Source: Deltaproteobacteria bacterium (GTDB lineage: Bacteria; Desulfobacterota; Desulfobulbia; Desulfobulbales; VMSU01). Taken from it: DNA of 6,675 bases. This document shows, one piece after another, positions 1 to 5,465 of the stretch. The stretch covers positions 1 to 6,675 of the forward strand of contig JAJYJA010000134.1 in NCBI GenBank assembly GCA_021789795.1. Reading direction: 5' to 3'. The position numbers were made by a program, and so were the translations under genes. Within the stretch, counting starts at the first letter, position 1. Each line of letters begins with the position of its first letter. The notes below the pieces were generated by a model that ran no database searches, had not been told where the DNA came from, and saw only the letters and a program-made list of their open reading frames with translations.

Positions 1-1679
1 TGGCCGACGGCGCGGCGGTGTTTGATGCCTTGCTCGCACAGGGGATCGCCATCCGCCAGGCGGGCAATTTCCCCGGCCTGGACGGCAGTTATTTCCGGGT
101 GGCGGTGCGCTCAAGGGAGGAGAACGAACGCCTGCTCGCCGCCGTGGGTCGGCTGGGTAAGCCGCGGGCGGGATCGGCCTCGCCGCCCCGGAAGACCCCG
201 GCCCTGATGTTTGCCGGCACCAGCTCGGACGCCGGCAAGAGCGTGCTGACCGCCGCCCTCTGCCGCATCCTGTTGCAAGACGGACTGCGGGTGGCGCCGT
301 TCAAGGCCCAGAACATGTCCCTGAACTCCTTCGTCACCCGAGACGGCGGGGAGATGGGCCGGGCCCAGGTGGTGCAGGCCCAGGCCTGCCGGCTCGACCC
401 CGAGACCCGGATGAATCCGGTGCTCTTGAAGCCGGTGAGCCAGACGGGCAGCCAGGTGATCGTCAACGGCCGCTCGCAGGGGGTGATGAGCGTGGCCGAG
501 TATATCGCCTACAAGCCTCAGGCCTTCACCCAGGCCAAGGCGGCCTACGACTCCCTGGCCCGCGACTTCGAGGTGGTGATCCTGGAGGGGGCCGGCTCGC
601 CCGCCGAGATCAACTTAAAGGCCCACGACATCGTCAACCTGCGCATGGCCCGGCATGCCGGGGCCCCGGTGCTCCTGGTGGGCGACATCGATCGGGGCGG
701 GGTGTTCGCCTCCTTTGTCGGCACCCTGGAGGTGCTGGCCGAGTGGGAGCGCGACCTGGTGGCCGGGCTGGTGGTGAACCGCTTCCGGGGCAGCGAGGCC
801 CTGCTCGCCCCGGCCTTTGACCAGGTGCTCGCCCACACCGGCAAGCCGGTAGTGGGGGTAATTCCCAACCTGCCTGGCCACGGCCTGCCGGAGGAGGATT
901 CGGTGGGCTTCAAGAAGGGGCTGTTCGACCGGGCGGGCCGGCCGGCCTGCGGTGAGGCGGAGGCGGTGGAGATCGCCTTGATCGACCTGCCCCACATCTC
1001 GAACTTCACCGATTTCGAGCCGCTCCTGGCCGAGCCGGACGTGCATCTGCGGGTGGTGCGGGAGGGCGATGCTTTGGGCGACCCGGCGGCGGTCATCCTG
1101 CCGGGCAGCCGGAACGTGATCGACGACCTGCGTTACTTAAACCGCAGCGGCCTGGCGGCGCGGATCGGTCAGCTCGCCCAGGCGGGGAAGACCGAGATCG
1201 TCGGCCTCTGCGGCGGCTTCCAGATGCTGGGGGAGGAGATCAGCGACCCGCACGGGCTGGAGGCGAGTGGCAAGATCGCCGGGCTGGGGTTGCTGCCGGT
1301 GCGCACCGTGCTCCTGCCGGACAAGACCCTGACCAGGAAGCGGCTGACACACCTTGACTCCGGACAGCCGGTTTACGGCTACGAGATCCATCACGGCCAG
1401 ACCACGGCCCGGGACGAGCTATCCGAGCTGCACGGCGGCCCCGGCGGGGCCGGGGTCGGTCTGGGCCGGGGGCGGGTCTGGGGCACCTACCTGCACGGAC
1501 TCTTCGACAGCGACCCCTTCCGAGGCTGGTTCATCGACTCCCTGCGCCGGCGGCGGGGCTTGTCGCCCTTTCCCGGCAAGCGCCCCGCCTACGACCTGGA
1601 GCCGGCCCTGGAGCGCCTGGCGGCCTTGGTGCGGGAACGGCTGGACATGAAGGCGGTGTACCGGCTGCTGGGGCGGTGA
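1..1679 (+). CDS. cobQ: CobD-like/CobQ fusion: threonine-phosphate decarboxylase C-terminus plus complete cobyric acid synthase (5' partial)
   Basis: CobQ amidates adenosylcobyrinic acid a,c-diamide at carboxylates b, d, e and g, using ATP and glutamine, to give adenosylcobyric acid in the cytoplasm. Numbering from the codon at position 18, the synthetase half shows GTSSDAGKS (67-75), KAQNMSLNS (96-104), MNPVLLKP (132-139), LEGAGSPAEINL (189-200) and DIDRGGVFAS (223-232). The glutamine amidotransferase half shows GLCGGFQMLG with nucleophile Cys398, YEIHHGQT (455-462) and GTYLHGLFD with His493. CobQ alone spans about residues 58-553, a normal family length. Residues 1-45, with NFPGLDGSYFRVAVRS and ENERLL, match the C-terminal end of CobD-type PLP decarboxylases. 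The frame stays open back to position 3, so the GTG at 18 is not a credible start and the gene begins upstream of the window. The linker, about residues 46-60, is rich in Pro, Arg and Ser. The CobQ call is very secure. The fusion is inferred from one uninterrupted frame. Confidence 0.95.
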   Translation, partial: ADGAAVFDALLAQGIAIRQAGNFPGLDGSYFRVAVRSREENERLLAAVGRLGKPRAGSASPPRKTPALMFAGTSSDAGKSVLTAALCRILLQDGLRVAPFKAQNMSLNSFVTRDGGEMGRAQVVQAQACRLDPETRMNPVLLKPVSQTGSQVIVNGRSQGVMSVAEYIAYKPQAFTQAKAAYDSLARDFEVVILEGAGSPAEINLKAHDIVNLRMARHAGAPVLLVGDIDRGGVFASFVGTLEVLAEWERDLVAGLVVNRFRGSEALLAPAFDQVLAHTGKPVVGVIPNLPGHGLPEEDSVGFKKGLFDRAGRPACGEAEAVEIALIDLPHISNFTDFEPLLAEPDVHLRVVREGDALGDPAAVILPGSRNVIDDLRYLNRSGLAARIGQLAQAGKTEIVGLCGGFQMLGEEISDPHGLEASGKIAGLGLLPVRTVLLPDKTLTRKRLTHLDSGQPVYGYEIHHGQTTARDELSELHGGPGGAGVGLGRGRVWGTYLHGLFDSDPFRGWFIDSLRRRRGLSPFPGKRPAYDLEPALERLAALVRERLDMKAVYRLLGR

Positions 1680-1719
1680 GGCGGCGGCGCAGGATGAAGC
1701 CGCAAGACGAGGAGTCGGT

Positions 1720-2124
1720 TCATTCGGGATGATCGGCGAGAAAGGCCTGGGGTGTCACCACCGGCACCGGGCTGGCCGCGCAGGCCAGGAGGTGCTCGTC
1801 TCCGGAGATGATCCAGACTGCCTTTCCGGCCAGGGCGCACCAGATGAACTTGTCGTCTGCGGGGTCGTCGGGCACGAAGGGCGGGCCGTCTGGCGTGGCG
1901 ATCACCTTAAACCAGGGAAGGACTTCAGCGGTGAGCAAGAGGGTGATTTCCTTGTTGGTTAGGCGGAACTTGGGGTAGGCAAGTACCCGGAGGTACTCGT
2001 TCATGATCGCCGTCGAAACCAGGGGGGAGATCGCGCCAGTCCGCCAACCGGCGGCGAGTCGAGCCGGGAGGCCGCCGAAAAGAAGCGCCGAGATCAGGAC
2101 ATTGGTGTCAATGACCACCTTCAT
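1720..2124 (-). CDS. PIN-domain toxin of a type II toxin-antitoxin pair
   Basis: A 134-residue protein of the PIN family (the COG1569-like 'putative toxin component, PIN family'), whose members are usually metal-dependent ribonucleases. The acidic active-site residues are visible: Asp6 in VVIDTNVLISA, Glu43 in MNEYLRVL, Asp90/Asp91 in DDPADDKFIWCALAG, and Asp109 in SGDEHLL. The length is typical, and the protein looks intact. Its ATG overlaps the antitoxin stop codon (ATGA). No Shine-Dalgarno precedes it: the upstream bases are an A-run, so translation is probably coupled to the antitoxin. It is convergent with cobQ, whose stop lies 40 bases beyond the toxin's 3' end. The RNA target cannot be read from the sequence. 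Confidence 0.88.
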   Translation of the reverse strand: MKVVIDTNVLISALLFGGLPARLAAGWRTGAISPLVSTAIMNEYLRVLAYPKFRLTNKEITLLLTAEVLPWFKVIATPDGPPFVPDDPADDKFIWCALAGKAVWIISGDEHLLACAASPVPVVTPQAFLADHPE

Positions 2125-2354
2125 GATTTTTTTCGCGCCCAGCGCACCGCCTCAGCCACCGCCGTTTCATTTAGCCCCATTTTTAGCATCTTGGCCTGGA
2201 TGGATTTTAGGGTGGTGTGGGAGATGATTTGCACGGGGCGTAAGGCGATCACCTCGTCTTGCAGCTCCACCTCGAAGTATTCTACCTTGGGCAGGCGGTT
2301 AATGATCTCTTTGGGGATGGTGATTTGATTCTTGGTGGTTAGTTTGGCCAGCAT
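2121..2354 (-). CDS. AbrB/MazE-type (SpoVT-AbrB fold) antitoxin
   Basis: A 77-residue protein whose N-terminal half is a swapped-hairpin AbrB DNA-binding domain: LTTKNQITIPKEI (5-17), then FEVELQDEVIALRPV (27-41). The C-terminal half, with AKMLKMGLNETAVAEAVRWA, is helical and is the likely toxin-binding tail. Antitoxins of this type neutralise the cognate PIN toxin and repress their own promoter. A strong Shine-Dalgarno, GGAGG (complement of 2362-2366), lies 7 bases before the ATG. The gene is visibly richer in A/T than the cobalamin genes beside it, which suggests acquisition by transfer. It overlaps the toxin by 4 bases and sits upstream of it, the usual antitoxin-first order. Confidence 0.87.
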   Translation of the reverse strand: MLAKLTTKNQITIPKEIINRLPKVEYFEVELQDEVIALRPVQIISHTTLKSIQAKMLKMGLNETAVAEAVRWARKKS

Positions 2355-2378
2355 GGGGGGGCCTCCAGGGATTGATAA

Positions 2379-2401
2379 ACAAGGAATTCTTACTTCCTTG
2401 T
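2379..2401. promoter_or_regulatory. Inverted repeat, probable operator of the toxin-antitoxin promoter
   Basis: A perfect 8-base inverted repeat, ACAAGGAA and TTCCTTGT, separated by 7 bases, lies 25 bases upstream of the antitoxin start. On the minus strand TTACAA (complement of 2398-2403) and TTTATC (complement of 2374-2379), 18 bases apart, form a weak -35/-10 candidate with the repeat between them. That is a sensible place for autorepression by the AbrB-type antitoxin. The repeat is seen directly; the role and promoter are inferred. Confidence 0.5.
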
Positions 2402-2457
2402 AACACGAAATTTTTTTGGCCGCCAGGAAAATGCGGGGGGCGGCCCGGTTGACTTTG

Positions 2458-3405
2458 ATGTCGCTCTCTTACTGTCTCCTCCTGGCCTTTATCCTTGATC
2501 TGCTCCTGGGCGACCCCCCCTGGCTGCCGCATCCGGTGCGGGCCATTGCCTTGGTCGCGGCGGGCGGCGAGCGGCTCTGGCGGCGGCTCATTCCTGGGAC
2601 GCGTTCAGCCGGGGTGATGACGGTGATCTCCGTGTTGTTAGTAACCGGGGGGGTCAGCGTCGGACTCCTGCGTCTTGCGGCCCTTGCCCATCCTTTAGCC
2701 CCTGACTTGATTTCGGTTTATCTTCTTTACAGCGCCCTGGCGGCCCGCGACCTGGCCCGCCATAGCCGCCGGGTCTATCAGGCCCTGGCGGCGGGTGATC
2801 TGGGGTTGGCTAGGCGGCGGGTGGCGATGATCGTGGGCCGGGAGACCGAGGGGCTCGACGAGGCCGGGGTCTGCCGGGCCACGGTGGAGTCGGTGGCCGA
2901 GAATCTGGTCGATGGGGTCGCCGCCCCCCTGTTTTGGGCGATGCTCGGCGGCCCGGTGGCGGCGTTGCTGTACAAGGCGGTCAACACCATGGACTCCCTG
3001 TTCGGCTACAAGAACGAGCGTTACCGGGAATTCGGCTGGGCCCCGGCCCGGCTGGACGACCTGGCCAACTACCTCCCGGCCCGGATCGCCGCCCTCCTGG
3101 TGGTGGTGGCCGCCGGGCTGCTCGGGTATTCGCCGGGCGCCGCCTTGCGGGTCTGGCGGCGGGATCGCCGTCACCACGCCAGCCCCAACTCCGGGCAGAG
3201 CGAGGCGGCGGTGGCCGGGGCGCTGGGCATCCAACTGGGCGGGCCGGCCCGCTACTTCGGGCGGCTGGTGGACAAGCCCTGCCTCGGCGACCCCCGGACG
3301 CCCATCAGCCGGAGGCATATCCTGGCCGCCAACCGGCTGATGTTCGCCTCCTCCGCCCTGTTGCTCGCCATGGGGCTCCTGGGCCGTCGTCTGGCCGGGT
3401 TCTAA
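2458..3405 (+). CDS. cbiB: Adenosylcobinamide-phosphate synthase (cobalamin biosynthesis membrane protein)
   Basis: CbiB joins adenosylcobyric acid to aminopropanol phosphate to form adenosylcobinamide phosphate; it is an inner-membrane protein. From the ATG at 2458 it is 315 residues, close to the usual family length. Visible family motifs are LLGDPPWLPHPVR (about 16-28), ESVAENLVDGVAAPLFWA (144-161), YKAVNTMDSLFGYKNERY (172-189), WAPARLDDLANYLPAR (194-209) and ASPNSGQSEAAVAGALG (241-257). Hydrophobic segments occur near the N-terminus, around 54-80, 150-175, 210-225 and at the C-terminus. The start at 2458 places the first helix and GDP motif as in known CbiB proteins. ATG at 2431 (nine extra codons) and TTG at 2416 are in-frame alternatives, and no start has a well-placed Shine-Dalgarno. 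The gene probably continued a cob operon with the cobQ fusion before the toxin-antitoxin pair came between them. Confidence 0.94.
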   Translation: MSLSYCLLLAFILDLLLGDPPWLPHPVRAIALVAAGGERLWRRLIPGTRSAGVMTVISVLLVTGGVSVGLLRLAALAHPLAPDLISVYLLYSALAARDLARHSRRVYQALAAGDLGLARRRVAMIVGRETEGLDEAGVCRATVESVAENLVDGVAAPLFWAMLGGPVAALLYKAVNTMDSLFGYKNERYREFGWAPARLDDLANYLPARIAALLVVVAAGLLGYSPGAALRVWRRDRRHHASPNSGQSEAAVAGALGIQLGGPARYFGRLVDKPCLGDPRTPISRRHILAANRLMFASSALLLAMGLLGRRLAGF

Positions 3406-3472
3406 TCCTGGCATTTCCCTCCTATCACATTCCCAGCCGCTGGTATTTCCTCGTCTTAGTCCTGAATTTTGT

Positions 3473-3502
3473 TTGACTTCTCTTTTTAAGCCATACTACA
3501 AC
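3473..3502 (+). promoter_or_regulatory. Candidate sigma70-type promoter for the partner-switch operon
   Basis: TTGACT at 3473-3478 is close to the -35 consensus, and TACAAC at 3497-3502 is a fair -10 with an 18-base spacer. The surroundings are AT-rich (TTTTGTTTG before, TTTTTAAG within), unlike the adjoining genes. It would start transcription near 3508-3510, giving a leader of about 170 bases before the ATG at 3679. It is the best promoter-like match in the gap but rests on motif resemblance only. Confidence 0.45.
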
Positions 3503-3515
3503 TTATTTTAAGTTG
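3499..3515. promoter_or_regulatory. Palindrome over the -10/start region, candidate operator
   Basis: CAACTTA, then TTT, then TAAGTTG: a perfect 7-base inverted repeat with a 3-base centre. It overlaps the candidate -10 and predicted transcription start, where a repressor site would be effective. The CAACTT half-site recurs at 3572 and, inverted, at 3635. The binding protein is unknown. It could instead be part of an RNA fold if transcription starts upstream of it. Confidence 0.4.
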
Positions 3516-3530
3516 CCTGGAGCTGAACGG

Positions 3531-3556
3531 CGGGGCGGGCGGTCTTGCCCTCCCTG
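3531..3556 (+). other. GC-rich hairpin in the leader
   Basis: GGGCGGGC (3533-3540) can pair with GCCCTCCC (3547-3554) with one mismatch and a 6-base loop. A G-U and a C-G pair at 3531-3532/3555-3556 extend the stem. No U-run follows, so it does not look like an intrinsic terminator. It sits between the palindrome and the 5' arm of the larger stem-loop and would be a stable knot in the leader RNA. Confidence 0.35.
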
Positions 3557-3566
3557 GTCTAAGGGG

Positions 3567-3645
3567 GGAAGCAACTTGGAGAGTAGTCTGACGGCGACGG
3601 CATAAGGGGTGTCAATAGTCGTGGAAAATGCTCCAAGTTGTTTCC
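3567..3645 (+). promoter_or_regulatory. Long-range 15-bp stem-loop in the 5' leader
   Basis: The arm at 3567-3581 (GGAAGCAACTTGGAG) pairs with 3631-3645 (CTCCAAGTTGTTTCC) over 15 positions, all Watson-Crick except one G-U. It encloses a 49-base loop (3582-3630). It ends 33 bases before the preferred start at 3679. The alternative start at 3628-3630 would lie at the base of the loop with its next codons inside the stem. I recognise no known riboswitch core here. It could be an RNA regulatory element or a pair of DNA sites for a looping regulator. The complementarity is seen; the function is inferred. Confidence 0.5.
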
Positions 3646-3678
3646 GCACGGCTCCTAAAACCGGACGCTAGGGACGGC

Positions 3679-5421
3679 ATGGTGGAAAAGGTCGCGAAGA
3701 TCCTGCTCGTTGACGACGAGGAATTCAACACCCGGATACTGGCCCTGGCCCTGACCTCGTACCAGGTGGAGGTGGCCATGAGCGGCGCGGAGGCCCTGCG
3801 GCTGGCCACCGAGTTCCAGCCCGACCTGGTGCTGCTCGACATCGGCCTGCCGGATATCGATGGCTACGAGGTCTGTAAGCAGTTGAAGCAGGATCACGAG
3901 CTGCGGCGGACCCAGGTCATCTTCTTGACCGGCATGACCGGGCAGCGGGTGGTGGCCGATTGCTTCAAGGCCGGGGCGGTGGATTATATCGCCAAGCCCT
4001 TCGGTCTGCACGAGGTGCAATCCCGGGTGCAGACCCATATCGGGCTGAAGCTGGCCCATGACCAACTTAGGGCCAAGAACGCCTTCCTGGCGGCCACGGT
4101 GCGGGAACAGCAGTTGAACATCGGCCTGGCCCGGCAGATCCTGCGGCTGATCGACCGCGCCGCCCCCCGCCATATAACCCTAAACGACCAGGCCTCGCTC
4201 TTTGTCCAGACCCTGGTCTGGCCTTGCCACCAGGAGGGCGGCGATCACCTGCGGGTCAAGGCCGGGGTGGGCCGGACGCGTTTTAGCCTCAAGGATCAGT
4301 CCGGTCATTCGGTGGGTTGCGTGCTGCGCAGCATCGCCACCGACCTCTTAGACAACGCCCTGCTCGCCCAAGACGAAAATCAGCCGCTCGCCGAGTCGGT
4401 GGGGCGGCTCAACGAGTCCCTTTGCCGCTCGGGTTTTTTCAACGGCGATGAGTTCTGCACCGCGCTGATGGCGGAGCTTGATCACGTAAGCCTAAGGCTG
4501 GATCTGGTCGCCGCCGGCCACCCGCCGGTGATTCTGATCCGTCAGGGCCGGGCCGTTTTTCTGCCCGAGGACGGCGAGAATCAGCGCAACCTGCCCCTGG
4601 CCTTCATGGCCGAGGCCGAATTCAAGGCCGCCAGTTGCCAGTTGCGGCTAGGCGACCGGCTGCTCATCCTCTCCGACGGCCTGCACCAGTTCGGGCGGGG
4701 GGAGGACGAGCCGCCCCGTGGCCAGGGGGAGTTGCTCGGCGAACTAAACGGCCTGCTCACCGAGCGGCCCGGCCTCGACCTGGCCCGGCTACTGCCGGCC
4801 TTTCTGGCCCGGCTGGGGGGAGGTTTCAGCGTTGACGCCTTGCAGTCCTGCAACCCCAGCGGCGACGACCTGAGCCTGATCGGCCTGGAGATTGAATCCC
4901 TTGGGTTTGATTCCTCCCTGACCCTGGTGCCGGCGGAGTTCGCCGGCCTCGACCCCTTGATCGAGGCGGCCTTGGAGAGGCTGGGGCCGGAGATGGAGGC
5001 GGCGGGCCTGGCCTGTTCCCCTGAGGAGGCTAGACTCGCCATCTCGGAGGCGATTTTAAACGCCTACAAGCATGGCAACCGCCGGCAGCGGGAGCTGACG
5101 ATCGACCTCGCCTGGCGGCTGGGCAACGACTTCTGCCTGGCGGTGACCGATCAGGGGCCGGGTTTTGACTTTAGGCGCCTGCCCGATCCGACCAACAGTG
5201 CCCGGCTTGCCGCCGGCAGTGGCCGGGGGCTGTTCATGCTCCGCCGGGCGGTGGATTGGCTGGATTGGCGACTTGCGGGCCGGCGGATCGTCATGTCCTG
5301 GCGCCGGCAGGAGGCCTTGCCACCCGAGCTTACCCGGGCCGGACAGTGGCGGTTGTCTCGCCTGCCCGATCTGTGGGCCAGGGAGCGGGGAGCGGAACGC
5401 GGCCCTCATCAGGAGGGGTGA
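3679..5421 (+). CDS. Response regulator-PP2C (SpoIIE/RsbU-type) phosphatase-HATPase (RsbW-like) fusion
   Basis: A 580-residue partner-switching regulator, probably cytoplasmic, of the same architecture as HsbR of Pseudomonas. Domain 1 (about 5-120) is a receiver: acidic pocket Asp12/Asp13 (ILLVDDEE), phospho-acceptor Asp54 (LVLLDIGLPD), Thr84 and Lys106 (AKPFG). A helical linker of about 40 residues follows. Domain 2 (about 165-405) is a PP2C Ser/Thr phosphatase: EGGD with Asp189, KDQSGH with Asp206, VAAGHPP (277-283), LSDGL with Asp333 and SGDDLSLI with Asp396/Asp397. Domain 3 (about 420-545) is a GHKL ATPase like an anti-sigma kinase: N-box SEAILNAYKHGN (456-467), DQGPG (491-495) and GSGRGLFML. 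An Arg-rich tail of about 35 residues ends the protein. The start at 3679 is preferred because MVEKVAKILLVDDEE is a normal receiver beginning and AGGGA lies 4 bases upstream. ATG at 3628 adds 17 residues and would begin beside the leader stem. The likely substrate is the STAS protein encoded next. Confidence 0.92.
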   Translation: MVEKVAKILLVDDEEFNTRILALALTSYQVEVAMSGAEALRLATEFQPDLVLLDIGLPDIDGYEVCKQLKQDHELRRTQVIFLTGMTGQRVVADCFKAGAVDYIAKPFGLHEVQSRVQTHIGLKLAHDQLRAKNAFLAATVREQQLNIGLARQILRLIDRAAPRHITLNDQASLFVQTLVWPCHQEGGDHLRVKAGVGRTRFSLKDQSGHSVGCVLRSIATDLLDNALLAQDENQPLAESVGRLNESLCRSGFFNGDEFCTALMAELDHVSLRLDLVAAGHPPVILIRQGRAVFLPEDGENQRNLPLAFMAEAEFKAASCQLRLGDRLLILSDGLHQFGRGEDEPPRGQGELLGELNGLLTERPGLDLARLLPAFLARLGGGFSVDALQSCNPSGDDLSLIGLEIESLGFDSSLTLVPAEFAGLDPLIEAALERLGPEMEAAGLACSPEEARLAISEAILNAYKHGNRRQRELTIDLAWRLGNDFCLAVTDQGPGFDFRRLPDPTNSARLAAGSGRGLFMLRRAVDWLDWRLAGRRIVMSWRRQEALPPELTRAGQWRLSRLPDLWARERGAERGPHQEG

Positions 5422-5462
5422 TGGCCGCGGGGACGGTTTTTATTCTTAAAACAGGAGGATGA
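5421..5462 (+). other. Possible 13-codon coupling ORF between the regulator and the STAS gene
   Basis: An ATG overlaps the upstream stop (TGATG) and opens 13 codons (MAAGTVFILKTGG) ending in TGA, three bases before the STAS start. AGGAGG at 5411-5416 lies 4 bases before this ATG. The Shine-Dalgarno of the STAS gene (5453-5458) lies in its last sense codons. It may carry ribosomes into the STAS gene, or be chance in a short gap. Confidence 0.2.
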
Positions 5463-5465
5463 GCG

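Larger units (their letters stand above)
3406..3678. other. Non-coding leader and intergenic region between cbiB and the partner-switch operon
   Basis: 273 bases without a convincing gene. The first part (3406-3470), just after cbiB, shows no clear intrinsic terminator. A promoter candidate and palindrome follow at 3473-3515, then a GC-rich hairpin and the long stem-loop described separately. Composition is much more A/T-rich around 3415-3515 than in the flanking genes. No tRNA or known riboswitch core was recognised. Confidence 0.6.

Noticed and set aside
18..20. GTG as the start of cobQ
   Set aside because: The frame is open upstream and the residues on both sides of it belong to the CobD-like C-terminus; no ribosome site precedes it.
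545..1096. Minus-strand open frames (up to 183 codons) inside cobQ
   Set aside because: They overlap conserved CobQ motifs, are rich in Ser, Arg and Pro, and have no domain signature: shadows of the real gene.
2372..2403. Plus-strand promoter for cbiB starting at TTGATA (2372-2377)
   Set aside because: No acceptable -10 lies at 16-19 bases; the AT-rich stretch fits the minus-strand toxin-antitoxin promoter better.
2695..3414. 239-codon open frame on the minus strand across cbiB
   Set aside because: It is antisense to a securely identified cbiB. Its product is rich in Gly, Gln, Pro and His with no recognisable domain, as expected from the reverse of GC-rich coding DNA.
3433..3450. Small CCAG/CTGG hairpin after cbiB as a terminator
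   Set aside because: Only four base pairs and no U-run follow, so it is too weak to call.
3628..3630. ATG as the start of the REC-PP2C-HATPase protein
   Set aside because: It adds 17 residues not typical of receivers, has a weak ribosome site and sits at the edge of the leader stem; ATG 3679 fits better. Not excluded.
3406..3678. Cobalamin or cyclic-di-GMP riboswitch in the leader
   Set aside because: I see no B12 box and none of the conserved GEMM core; the stem-loop does not follow either pattern.
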